Assembly: GCF_900103545.1 (NCBI RefSeq)
Contig: NZ_FNHH01000014.1
Span: forward strand, 1 to 64,000
Direction of reading: 5' to 3'
Length of the DNA: 64,000 bases
Source of the DNA: Daejeonella rubra
GTDB lineage: Bacteria; Bacteroidota; Bacteroidia; Sphingobacteriales; Sphingobacteriaceae
Shown here: piece after piece, positions 36,225-44,532 of the stretch
How positions within the stretch are numbered: the stretch's first letter is position 1
How the letters are laid out: every line of letters starts with the position of its first letter
Notes under the pieces: model-generated
What the model was told of the DNA's origin: nothing
Database searches by the model: none
What the model saw: only the letters and a program-made list of their open reading frames with translations
Position numbers and translations under genes: made by a program

Positions 36225-36806
36225 ATGCAAATTTCTGATGAGATATTACTGGATTTGATGAAGAAAGGGGACTCCGCGTCTTTCAATATTCTATTTGACA
36301 GATATTGGGAAAAGTTATACGCTACAGTTTTTTCTGTTTGTTCTGACAGAGAAGTATGTTCAGAGGTTGTTCATGATATTTTCCTGAATCTTTGGATAAA
36401 GCGTGAAAAACTACAGATAGAATCTTTTAGAGCATACATACATGCATCTGCACGTTATCATGTATACAGGCATGTTAAAAATGCCAGGAGGCAATCCCTG
36501 GAATATAGAGAAGACCTTGAGTTTTCAAGCCGGGTTAGTATGAATGATGGTGAGTTGAATATTCATTATCGGGATCTTGAAAAGAGTGTAGAAAGAGAAT
36601 TGCAGGAGCTTCCAAGGCGCTGCCAGGAAATATTTACTCTAAGTCGCAGAGAGCAGCTTTCTAATGATGAGATTGCCGCCAGGCTCGATATCTCAAAACG
36701 TTCAGTTGAAAATCAGCTTACCCATGCATTACGCCATTTGAGGTTATCAATGAGACATTTTCTTGTTATCCTGTATACAATATTGTCATTCAACCCTTTT
36801 AGTTAA
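36225..36806 (+). CDS. ECF RNA polymerase sigma factor (locus 2), divergent from its fecR
   Basis: 193 residues. Region 2 shows FNILFDRYWEKLYATVFSV and CSEVVHDIFLNLWIKREKL; region 4 has LPRRCQEIFTLSRREQ and the helix-turn-helix LSNDEIAARLDISKRSVENQ. A TTG directly before the ATG (36222) is an alternative start of no consequence. It is transcribed away from fecR-susC-susD of locus 2, with about 250 bases between the two starts, and is the natural partner of that FecR. The 3' end of this gene has a decayed homolog 1.2 kb downstream (37971-38106). Confidence 0.92.
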   Translation: MQISDEILLDLMKKGDSASFNILFDRYWEKLYATVFSVCSDREVCSEVVHDIFLNLWIKREKLQIESFRAYIHASARYHVYRHVKNARRQSLEYREDLEFSSRVSMNDGELNIHYRDLEKSVERELQELPRRCQEIFTLSRREQLSNDEIAARLDISKRSVENQLTHALRHLRLSMRHFLVILYTILSFNPFS

Positions 36807-37189
36807 TAAATCCGGTTTTTATTATTGATTAAAATGTTCTGTATTTCTCGTGCTGAATTTAATTGAGACACGATTTTCAGGAGTTGAATTTGAGTAAAAT
36901 CTCACACAGTAGCTACCCGGCTGGAAAATCCCCTGAATAATTATTAGTATCCTTCTGGATTTGATCCAGGTTTGAATTGGCAGGTTTCCCGTAATCCCTA
37001 AATCGGGTAAATTAAAAATCCGGATCCCTGAATTACTCTGTTCTGCAGGCTTCCACACAAATTCCCTTTTTGTTTTCTGTTCCTGACTTCATTATAATAA
37101 ATGGAGCAAAAAATCAAATTTTCAAAATACCAATATCTGGGTATTTCATTCCAGAGGAAGCAAGAGTAGTTTTGAAGAAAAAAAATACT
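36807..37189. other. Spacer between the locus 2 sigma gene and the PPC lipoprotein
   Basis: AT-rich stretch of 383 bases. The plus strand has no gene. The minus strand holds an 88-codon open frame described separately. No hairpin terminator is evident after the sigma gene; a TCCGGTTTTTATT string at 36811 has no good left arm. Confidence 0.5.
36822..37088 (-). pseudogene. Possible remnant of a T9SS-type C-terminal domain
   Basis: An open frame of 88 codons between two stops without a clear start (a GTG at 37058 is possible). The end reads GIFQPGSYCVRFYSN...RVSIKFS, resembling the closing strands of type A T9SS sorting domains (LPAGxYxVRL...K.I), and SGIRIFNLPDLG could be an earlier strand. 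It lacks the rest of any secreted protein and lies on the opposite strand to its neighbours. It may be chance. Confidence 0.25.
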
Positions 37190-37972
37190 ATGAGGAATAG
37201 ATATAACTTAATTAATGTGCTGGCAACCTGTATGCTGGCTATTATATTAATGAGCACCTTCTCAGGATGTAAAAAGATTTCAGAAACAATTGAAGAAGTG
37301 TGGGAAGGCTATTGGGCGGGAGTTTTTGATCTTGGTGAGGGATGGCAGGTTGAACTTAATGGAGATAGGGCAACATATGTTACTTCCGGAACTACCAAAG
37401 TTGGTACAAATGTAGGGGATTCATTTGCTATTGGAATGGAACTAATTGGTAATAATAAATGGAGGGGCTACATACGTGAGAAAAATGGATTTGGATTTCT
37501 AGGATTAGGTACAGCAGAAATAATTGATAATAAACTTAAAATAACTCCCGATGGTGCAGTTCCTTACACGATAAATAAAGGAGTTAAAAGTACAGGTACC
37601 GGAGGCACAGGAGGAGGTATTGGAAGTACTGCACAGGTTTTGCTTGATCAGAAAGTAGAGGGTGAAAAGGGAGATCAAAGAATATTTAAAGTCACTGTCC
37701 CAACAGGTGTTAAACAAATGGAAATAAAAACTACAGAAGTAGCAGGTGTGTATTATTTTAACCTTGCTGACTTATTTGTGAAGAGAGGAAGTGATCCAAC
37801 GGTTAAACTTACACCACAGTATTCATGGATTGCCGATTGGCACAGTGTAGAGTCTAATAGAGCTGATGAAGTTATTTCAATTACAAATCCGCCTGCCGGA
37901 GTGTATCATATCATGTTATATGGATATAATAGTTATTTCATCTCTCAGTTAGTTGTTAAGATTGTAAAATAG
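37190..37972 (+). CDS. Lipoprotein with C-terminal PPC-like domain
   Basis: 260 residues from ATG 37190, which yields a lipoprotein signal with Cys27 (MSTFSGCKK); the frame is open to 37070 but the added residues precede the signal. Residues about 28-130 are a small beta-rich domain (WEGYWAGVFDLGEGWQVELNG). After a Gly-Thr linker (about 137-148), residues 150-260 look like a bacterial pre-peptidase C-terminal (PPC) domain: QRIFKVTVPTGVKQMEIKTT, NLADLFVKRGSDPTV and NPPAGVYHIMLYGYN. PPC domains assist secretion or surface binding. No enzyme part is present. Its stop codon touches the start of the sigma-gene remnant, suggesting the gene arrived by an insertion or rearrangement. Confidence 0.7.
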   Translation: MRNRYNLINVLATCMLAIILMSTFSGCKKISETIEEVWEGYWAGVFDLGEGWQVELNGDRATYVTSGTTKVGTNVGDSFAIGMELIGNNKWRGYIREKNGFGFLGLGTAEIIDNKLKITPDGAVPYTINKGVKSTGTGGTGGGIGSTAQVLLDQKVEGEKGDQRIFKVTVPTGVKQMEIKTTEVAGVYYFNLADLFVKRGSDPTVKLTPQYSWIADWHSVESNRADEVISITNPPAGVYHIMLYGYNSYFISQLVVKIVK

Positions 37973-38106
37973 CCGAAAAGAACAGCATACAAATAATGAA
38001 ATAGCTGCACAACCTTAATAGTATCAAACGCAGCTCTGATAATCAGTAAAATTCGGCCCTGCGCGATTTGAGGTTATCAATCAGGCATCTTATGATCTTC
38101 GTTTGA
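37971..38106 (+). pseudogene. Decayed 3' end of an ECF sigma factor gene
   Basis: The sequence aligns base by base with the end of the locus 2 sigma gene. Translated in pieces it reads SRKEQHTNNEIAAQP, two stops, YQTQL, two stops, then after a frame change ALRDLRLSIRHLMIFV and a stop; the intact gene has SRREQLSNDEIAARL and ALRHLRLSMRHFLVI at the same places. So this is the region 4.2 helix-turn-helix of a sigma factor, broken by several stops and a frameshift. The likeness begins exactly at the stop codon of the PPC lipoprotein. It is a relic of a second, related sigma gene or of a duplication. Confidence 0.75.
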
Positions 38107-38144
38107 ATTTTTCGATTTTAATTTTTTAGCAGGAATGAGTTAAA

Positions 38145-39383
38145 TCAATGAGCCTGTCTGCCAGATATTACCGGATCGGAGATTCCATTGAGGTTATACA
38201 CGATCTTTCCGGCCCTGATGGTCATTTCGCATTCCAGCTTTTTGTCTGCATTTATTTTATATCCTGTATAGTCGAAGAACCCGAATTTGCCATCACGCAT
38301 ATTGAAAATGGCTACATCAGCCCCTGAGCCAATAGAAAGATTGCCAAGATCTTCTCTTTTTATTTCCATAGCGGGATTAGATGTTGAAGCGCGTATCACT
38401 TCCGGAAGATCCATGCCCATGGCCAGGAATCTAGACATCACAGTCTGGAGGTCTTTCATCGCTCCATTGATTGCACCTTTATTCATGTCGGTACTGATGG
38501 AGTTCGGGTAAAAACCCTGCTGTAAAGCTGGAATCGCCTGTGAATAGGCAAAACTGATTCCGCCAAATCCAACATCAAATACGATCCCTCTTTTTTGGGC
38601 TTCAAAAACAAAAGGCTTTACTTTTTTTGTTTTTGTATCTACGATTGCTTCTCTGCTTGCTCCAAGTTCAGCGAAGCAATGAGTGAAAATATCTCCGGGC
38701 CTCAGATGCTTAAAAAACAGGTCCTCTATTGATTGGGCAGGTGTGTTACCTCCGAAATCTACCATTACCGGAATATTGCCTGCAAGTTTGCCAGCCTCGA
38801 CCGCCCTATCAACAGGTACCCATTCCGGTCCGTTATAATGGGAAGTTTTGATTCCTACGATATGTTCCCGGTATCTTCTGGCGATTATGGATGTTAGCTT
38901 TGAATCCATATCATTCAGGTTTTGTTCATATGCACCGCCGCGATAGCCTTCTCCTACAATATTTAGCCAGGCAAGAACGCGGGTCTCTGACTTGTCGATC
39001 ACTTCTTCTTTGAAAGTTTCGAATGATTTCCAGCCTGAACTTCCTGCGTCAACAGTAGTTGTTATACCGCTTCTGAATGTAAAGCCATCCGCCACCGGGT
39101 CACCCGGTCTCATGCTGTGAAAGTTATGGGAATGAATATCAACCAATCCCGGAGTAACATACAAACCAGCGGCATTTACTATCTGCTTTGCTGTTTTTGG
39201 ATCTATATTCTTTGCGACAAGTACTATCTTGTCGCCATTGATAGCAATATCCATAAGCTCATTAATATTATTCTTAGGATCAATGACATGACCTCCTTTG
39301 ATAAGAATACTATAATTCTGTGCCTGACTTGAGAAAGTTATGATGCTTAAGAAGAATAAGATTAACCGGGATGTTTTTTTCAT
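38145..39383 (-). CDS. Secreted amidohydrolase/deacetylase-family metallohydrolase
   Basis: 412 residues from ATG 39383 (MKKTSRLILFFLSIITFSSQAQ, a signal peptide); the frame is open to 39446. It is an amidohydrolase-superfamily barrel of the dihydroorotase/D-aminoacylase-like group: YTPGLVDIHSHNFHS-type strand-1 motif (seen as VTPGLVDIHSHNF), FTHCFAE, and the C-terminal metal-dependent hydrolase tail SIGSGADVAIFNMRDG. It probably binds two metals in the periplasm and removes an acyl or opens a ring. It lies 68 bases after the sorbosone dehydrogenase-like gene on the same strand and closes the minus-strand gene set; substrate unknown. Confidence 0.82.
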   Translation of the reverse strand: MKKTSRLILFFLSIITFSSQAQNYSILIKGGHVIDPKNNINELMDIAINGDKIVLVAKNIDPKTAKQIVNAAGLYVTPGLVDIHSHNFHSMRPGDPVADGFTFRSGITTTVDAGSSGWKSFETFKEEVIDKSETRVLAWLNIVGEGYRGGAYEQNLNDMDSKLTSIIARRYREHIVGIKTSHYNGPEWVPVDRAVEAGKLAGNIPVMVDFGGNTPAQSIEDLFFKHLRPGDIFTHCFAELGASREAIVDTKTKKVKPFVFEAQKRGIVFDVGFGGISFAYSQAIPALQQGFYPNSISTDMNKGAINGAMKDLQTVMSRFLAMGMDLPEVIRASTSNPAMEIKREDLGNLSIGSGADVAIFNMRDGKFGFFDYTGYKINADKKLECEMTIRAGKIVYNLNGISDPVISGRQAH

Positions 39384-39451
39384 TTTTTGCGGGTAATGTT
39401 TGGTAATTACTTGAAGACTATATGTTAAAACTGACAGGGGGATCATCGGAT

Positions 39452-40867
39452 TTATTTTGGCAGACTTATCTTCCAGATATTACCGCCAGCAGCACCATAT
39501 TCTATAACGAATACATTATTTTTTATCATCACGGCATCAGTTGCTGCATTAAATCCTTCAACAATCCGGCTTGTTTTTACAAAATAATTATCCGTAGCCT
39601 TATCGTACGACAGGTCCAAATGCAACAGATCAGCACCCTGATCAGTAAATGGCTTCATCAGAGCTGAGCGGGCTCCCAGTGAATACCTGATCGTGAAGCC
39701 ATCGCCCCTGAAATCTCTTGAAAGGTTTTTCTCCCTGTCAAAAAATAATGCAAGGGGAGAGCTGTGTGGGGTAAAGGTGCTTACACTTACGCCGGTAAGG
39801 TCGCCATCCAGTACTTTTCCAGAATGCCCCCTGTATTCATTGGCATCAGGCCCAAGGTTTTGTACACCGGGCGAAAATTTAACTCCTTCAGGAATTTTCG
39901 GAAAATCCGGGTCATTTCTGAAGTATCGAACAGCCCAGGCGTGCGCACTTCTTGGTATAAAGGGATCGGTATCCGGGTTTGGCTGCCAGTCGGGGTATTG
40001 CTGCGGGTTTTCAATCCCCCCTATCACCCATGGAAATCCATAATGATGGCCCTGCCTGATCCAGAACATATCTTCATTGTGGTCATAATCAGATGAATTT
40101 GATACGCCGAAAAGATTGCCTGAACCATCAAATGCAAGGTCATAGGCATTACGGATGCCTTCAGCATAGATGTAGCCTTCAGCTTTTAGCTTTGCTTCAT
40201 CATCAGGAAGTATAAGATCTTTAGAATTGAAAGGAAACCGGAAAATCCGTGAAGTTAGCGCACCATTTCTCGCATTTGGCCAAGCGCCATTGTTGTCCTG
40301 TACTTCGCCATGGTCGGTGCGTGCGCCGCTGTTCACAAATATGTATTTCCCATCGGGACTGATCTCGAGGGCATTCCATCCATGATCGAACACCGTGCGG
40401 TTGGTACCATATTCAACCGTATTGAATACAACAGACATGACAGGTTTTTCATTTTGTTTAAGATCATAGCGAACCATTCTTCCTTTATTTCCAAGGCCAT
40501 TATTTACCTTGGTGTTGCCCGTCAGGAACAGCGTGTTATTATAAATCGCCGCCCCCTGTAAGCGAGGTATGGAATGATCTTCAACAGAAAGGATCTTTAC
40601 GGCCACCGGGTTTTTATCCTGTATATTTTTTATCTGATACACTTCCCCGTCATAACAGGTGAAGAATACGTTCCCGGTTGATTTGTCGTACAATATTCGT
40701 ACACTTTTAGCTGCCACAGACATGACATGTTCAACTTTAATATCAGGCCTCAGGGCTTTTGGCGGAACCAGTGCTTTAGGAGTCTGAATGTTCTGTGCAT
40801 ACATTCCTGATGCCGACAATAGCAGGGCAAGGAGATATGTTTTACCTGAAAAAAAAGGGTTGATCAT
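39452..40867 (-). CDS. Sorbosone/glucose dehydrogenase-like beta-propeller, periplasmic, no heme domain
   Basis: 471 residues with a signal peptide (LLALLLSASGMYAQ). The propeller shows blade motifs typical of PQQ sugar dehydrogenases of the GSDH/sorbosone type: HGWNALEISPDGKYIFVNSG, EGIRNAYDLAFDGSGNLFGV, NEDMFWIRQGHHYGFPWVIG. The last motif (Y/WGxP near a conserved H-H-Y-G) lies at the quinone face in relatives. No CxxCH motif is present, unlike the enzyme at 51-52.8 kb. It sits between the DUF5009 protein and the deacetylase-type hydrolase, probably in one transcript. Dehydrogenase activity is probable, not proven. Confidence 0.75.
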   Translation of the reverse strand: MINPFFSGKTYLLALLLSASGMYAQNIQTPKALVPPKALRPDIKVEHVMSVAAKSVRILYDKSTGNVFFTCYDGEVYQIKNIQDKNPVAVKILSVEDHSIPRLQGAAIYNNTLFLTGNTKVNNGLGNKGRMVRYDLKQNEKPVMSVVFNTVEYGTNRTVFDHGWNALEISPDGKYIFVNSGARTDHGEVQDNNGAWPNARNGALTSRIFRFPFNSKDLILPDDEAKLKAEGYIYAEGIRNAYDLAFDGSGNLFGVSNSSDYDHNEDMFWIRQGHHYGFPWVIGGIENPQQYPDWQPNPDTDPFIPRSAHAWAVRYFRNDPDFPKIPEGVKFSPGVQNLGPDANEYRGHSGKVLDGDLTGVSVSTFTPHSSPLALFFDREKNLSRDFRGDGFTIRYSLGARSALMKPFTDQGADLLHLDLSYDKATDNYFVKTSRIVEGFNAATDAVMIKNNVFVIEYGAAGGNIWKISLPK

Positions 40868-40940
40868 ACTATAAAAAATTAAAAATTTATATCCAAAAAA
40901 GACATACTATTCAAAGCGGATTTCTCTGTCACTTCAAATT

Positions 40941-42071
40941 TTATACCCTTAGAAATACTTTCTTTTTATAAAGAAAATATAAGAAGCCCCATTGTACAAG
41001 TACAAAAAATGTTGCCTTTACCACAGCATCGTACGGTTCACCGGTAAGTTGAAACAGCCAGGTGAAGAAGCCCTTATTGGCGTACTCCCAATCAATAAAT
41101 CGTCCCGAGATATAGATTAAGATTGAATTCATACCAATTACTTTAAAGAAGAACGCCCAATTTTTATAACCCAGAACATCAATGATATAATAGAATAAGG
41201 ACAGCAGGATCAGACTGATTCCGCCAACAAGCATTACAAAAGAACTTGACCACAGATTTTTATTTATTGGGAAATCCTGATTCCATATCAGAGCAAGAAT
41301 AATAAAGATTATACCCGTAGCAGCCATGTAAAGCACTTTTTCTTTCTTGGGTTTCGCACTTGTTTTGAGTAAGCTGCCTGTCAGGATACCCAGAAGTGCA
41401 GTACTGATGGATGGGATAAGAGATAACAACCCTTCAGGATCATGGATTTTGAGGTAAAGACTGCCGGGAAGAATTGATCGATCAATATATGAAGCAAAAT
41501 TACCTTCCATGCTAAGATCACCGGGAGCAAATCCGGGTGCGGAATTAAATTTCAAAAGCAGCCAGTAACCAATCAGCAGAACTGAAAACCAGATCACCTG
41601 TGCTGTCTGCCTGCTATACAGGTAAATGATATTTGCGAACATGTAGGCAAGTCCGATGCGGGCTAATACACTGCAAAAGCGGTAATCATCAATACTCCCG
41701 CGAATACTCAGTCCATTATTGTAAACTATTCCAAGCAATACAAGTACCAGCCCTCTTCTGATTACTCTAAACAGTAATTGTTTACGGGTTTTGCCATTTT
41801 CCAGATCACGTCCTACAGAATAGGGCGTTGCAACTCCCGCTAAAAAAAGAAAAAGCGGAAAGATAAGATCGTAAAAGTGAAATCCATTCCAGTCGGGGTG
41901 AGTAAGTTGTTGTGCCATGCTTACCCACAGCGGAAAGCCTGTGATTTTTGCAAGGCTATGGAATATCTCTTCCGCTCCCATGATCCAGAACATATCAAAA
42001 CCCCGTAAGGCATCCAATGAGTAAAGACGTGCGCCGGGTGCACTGAAAGCAGCTTCTTCTGATTTTTGCAT
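40941..42071 (-). CDS. DUF5009/heparan-alpha-glucosaminide N-acetyltransferase-like membrane protein
   Basis: 376 residues with about ten membrane helices. The N-terminal block RLYSLDALRGFDMFWIMGAEE and the HFYDLIFPLFLFLAGVATPYS loop are the signature of the HGSNAT/YeiB-like acyltransferase group (DUF5009). Such proteins move acetyl groups across the inner membrane onto sugars. In the set here it could acetylate or otherwise modify a sugar or glycan in the periplasm; that is inference. It is preceded by a 200-base spacer carrying palindromic repeats and followed after 73 bases by the sorbosone dehydrogenase-like gene. Confidence 0.85.
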   Translation of the reverse strand: MQKSEEAAFSAPGARLYSLDALRGFDMFWIMGAEEIFHSLAKITGFPLWVSMAQQLTHPDWNGFHFYDLIFPLFLFLAGVATPYSVGRDLENGKTRKQLLFRVIRRGLVLVLLGIVYNNGLSIRGSIDDYRFCSVLARIGLAYMFANIIYLYSRQTAQVIWFSVLLIGYWLLLKFNSAPGFAPGDLSMEGNFASYIDRSILPGSLYLKIHDPEGLLSLIPSISTALLGILTGSLLKTSAKPKKEKVLYMAATGIIFIILALIWNQDFPINKNLWSSSFVMLVGGISLILLSLFYYIIDVLGYKNWAFFFKVIGMNSILIYISGRFIDWEYANKGFFTWLFQLTGEPYDAVVKATFFVLVQWGFLYFLYKKKVFLRV

Positions 42072-42142
42072 TAGAATATAATTGTTTTTTAAAAGGCTAT
42101 GATTTTTGTATGAGCTTATTCAATTCGTTTTGTGTGCAGAAA

Positions 42143-42163
42143 GCCTGCCTGCGGTAGGCAGGC
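42143..42163. repeat. GCCTGCCT palindrome
   Basis: GCCTGCCT-GCGGT-AGGCAGGC, a perfect 8-base stem. Elements of this look recur between genes of many Bacteroidota as far as I recall. Here it lies between the quinoprotein gene and the DUF5009 gene. Confidence 0.6.
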
Positions 42164-42196
42164 ACATTCATGTTTCTTTTGTTAATAATTTGTTTT

Positions 42197-42253
42197 TTCG
42201 GATTTGCAATCCGAAGGTATATAATTACAGATTTATAATCCGCTGTTAAGGGA
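42197..42253. repeat. GGATTTGCAATCC-type palindromic repeat
   Basis: TTCGGATT-TGC-AATCCGAA (42197-42215) is a perfect hairpin, followed by GATTTATAATCCG and a half copy GGGATTAT. The alternating GATT..AATC units look like a dispersed palindromic element, unrelated in sequence to the REP family near the RAYT gene. Confidence 0.55.
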
Positions 42254-42271
42254 TTATATATCAATTGAATT

Positions 42272-44479
42272 CTATTTTCCGGGCAGCGCAAAACTAAGCA
42301 CATATCCGGCAGGATTAGCGGCATCGCCACTTATCGAAATAGCAATGTATTGTTTGCCTTTGCTCCAATAAGTTGATGGATTCGCATTTGCAATGCCCGG
42401 AAGGGTGGTCTCCCAAAGTTTTTTACCTGTTTTTTGGTCAAAAGCTCTGAATTTCCTGTCGCGTGTACTTCCAATAAATAACAACTCTCCGCGGGTGACT
42501 AATGGACCTGCTGATCCGCTGGCACCTGTTTCCGGTCCCCCAGGAGTTTGACCTTCCGGCTGATTTCCCAAAGTGATCGACCATTCATATTCTCCGGTAT
42601 TCAGGTTAATCGCATGCAGCTGGCCCCATGGTGGTTTAATACCCGGCCTGCGTTGATTATCCGTGAATTGTCCGTATGCTGTCAGGTTCAGGTATTTATC
42701 CTCCTGCGGAGTATTGATCCCAGCCTTATTTGCTGATTCATTTTCCTGGATTTCCTTCAGGAAACTTTGCTCTCTTGATGGGCGAACAGTAGATTCTTTT
42801 TCAAACAGGAAAGATATGATCGCTTCTTCCTTTCCGGCTATCACACTTGCGAATGATGGCATTTTTCCGCCTCCACGTTTGATCTTGTTTAAGGCGTCTT
42901 CCCTGCTCATCCTTGTTTCAATGGCAAGTAAGGAGGGGTTTCCCTGCTCATCACCATTTTTATCGGGCATATGGCAGCTAACACAATAGGTATTGTAAAG
43001 TGCTTTCCCCTGATTGAATGCTGAGAGGTTGGAGGTTTCGTTTTCCACTACTTTCTTCATGGTAGCGATCTCAGGGGAATCATTTGATTTTACGTATATA
43101 ATACCCTTTTCAGGATCCACTGAACCACCTCCCCAGCTTGAACCCCCGCGACTTCCGGGAAGCATAAATGTTCCCTGGATCGATGGCGGCGTGAATGGGC
43201 CTTCGTATCTGAATGCATTGAATCGATTCACCAGGCTGTCATACGATGATTGAGTGTAAAAACTAATATCATCTTTCGTTATTGATTGACGTGCATAAGG
43301 CGCAGGTTTTAAAGGGAATGGCTGTGTAGGCCAGGCCTGCTCTCCCGGAATATCTGACGGAGGCACCGGACGTTCCTCTATCGGGAATAAGGGTTCGCCG
43401 GTTTCGCGGTTGAAGGTATAGATATAACCTAATTTAGATGTTTGCGCTACTGCATCGATCTTTTTACCATTATGTTCTACAGTGATCAGGTTTGGAGCTG
43501 CAGGCAGATCATAATCCCAAAGATCGTGATGAACGGTCTGAAAATGCCATCTGTATTTACCTGTTCTTGCATCAAGTGCCACAACAGAATTGCCGAAAAG
43601 GTTCATGCCAATCCGATCCTTGCCATAGTAATCATAGGTAGGGGAGCCTGTTCCAAAAAATACCATTCCGCGTTCTTCATCCAGACTCATACCTCCCCAG
43701 TTATTAGCACCGCCCACATACTTCCACGCCTCTTTTGGCCAGGTATCATACCCAACTTCGCCCGGTTGTGGAACGGTGTGAAAAGTCCACTCCAGTTTAC
43801 CTGTCATGATATTATACGCCCGGATATGCCCCGGCTCAGCACCATATAATTCTGAAACCTCGTTGCCAATGATCAGTAATTCTTTAAATACAATTCCCGG
43901 GGAAGTAGGGATGACAGAGATCTTATCCGGATCACCGCGCATGCCGGTATTCATACTGACCTTGCCCTTATTTCCAAAGGATTCGATGGGGATTCCGGTT
44001 TCCGCATTCAATGCAAAAAGATTGTCTCCGCCCGTAAATAGTATGCGTTTATCTGATCCTTCTTCCCAATAAGTTACACCTCTGCCAACGCCACCGCCAG
44101 CTTCGCCATTGAACGGGTCAAATGCCCATATTTGCTCACCTGTTGAAGCATTAAGGGCATAAACACGATGTCTTGCAGACATGGTATACATCACACCATC
44201 AATTATTATGGGATTACTTTCGCTGCTGCCACCTCTTGATCCCTGTGGGGCATCACTGAATTTATGTGTCCAGGCCAGTTCCAGCTGCGGAACATTTTGG
44301 GTATTGATCTGATTAAGAACAGAATATCCTGTTCCTTCAGCATCAGCTTTATAGACACTCCAGGTGCGCTCCAGGTTAAGATTCTTTTCAAAAGCAGGAT
44401 ATACTTTGCAGCCGGTATAGATCAGAATACTAATGAAGGAGAGTAGAATTGATATTTTCTTCGCACTAAATTTGATCAT
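42272..44479 (-). CDS. PQQ-dependent dehydrogenase with embedded cytochrome c domain, lipoprotein, copy A
   Basis: 735 residues with a lipoprotein signal (Cys24, YTGC). Propeller blades typical of quinoprotein glucose/alcohol dehydrogenases cover most of the chain, for example VVALDARTGKYRWHFQTVHH, the conserved HHDLWDYD (317-324) and WGGMSLDEERGMVFFGTGSP. A heme c site CVSCH (499-503) with distal Met in GKMPSF lies between the blades; propeller sequence resumes at PPWGQLHAINLNTGEYEW. Electrons would pass from substrate to PQQ to heme and on to the respiratory chain at the membrane surface. No PQQ synthesis gene is in the window. It lies 53 bases after the DUF4380 gene in the same direction. 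Paralog of the gene at 45507-47708. Confidence 0.88.
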   Translation of the reverse strand: MIKFSAKKISILLSFISILIYTGCKVYPAFEKNLNLERTWSVYKADAEGTGYSVLNQINTQNVPQLELAWTHKFSDAPQGSRGGSSESNPIIIDGVMYTMSARHRVYALNASTGEQIWAFDPFNGEAGGGVGRGVTYWEEGSDKRILFTGGDNLFALNAETGIPIESFGNKGKVSMNTGMRGDPDKISVIPTSPGIVFKELLIIGNEVSELYGAEPGHIRAYNIMTGKLEWTFHTVPQPGEVGYDTWPKEAWKYVGGANNWGGMSLDEERGMVFFGTGSPTYDYYGKDRIGMNLFGNSVVALDARTGKYRWHFQTVHHDLWDYDLPAAPNLITVEHNGKKIDAVAQTSKLGYIYTFNRETGEPLFPIEERPVPPSDIPGEQAWPTQPFPLKPAPYARQSITKDDISFYTQSSYDSLVNRFNAFRYEGPFTPPSIQGTFMLPGSRGGSSWGGGSVDPEKGIIYVKSNDSPEIATMKKVVENETSNLSAFNQGKALYNTYCVSCHMPDKNGDEQGNPSLLAIETRMSREDALNKIKRGGGKMPSFASVIAGKEEAIISFLFEKESTVRPSREQSFLKEIQENESANKAGINTPQEDKYLNLTAYGQFTDNQRRPGIKPPWGQLHAINLNTGEYEWSITLGNQPEGQTPGGPETGASGSAGPLVTRGELLFIGSTRDRKFRAFDQKTGKKLWETTLPGIANANPSTYWSKGKQYIAISISGDAANPAGYVLSFALPGK

Positions 44480-44532
44480 GTGATGATGTAATTAAAAGTT
44501 TAAAATACATTAATATTCAATTAAGCAGGTGT

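Noticed and set aside
36811..36840. Terminator after the locus 2 sigma gene
   Set aside because: A T-rich stretch is present but no stem of useful length could be drawn.
42097..42330. Small minus-strand open frame between the quinoprotein and DUF5009 genes
   Set aside because: It runs through the palindromic repeats and the end of the quinoprotein gene; no recognisable protein pattern.
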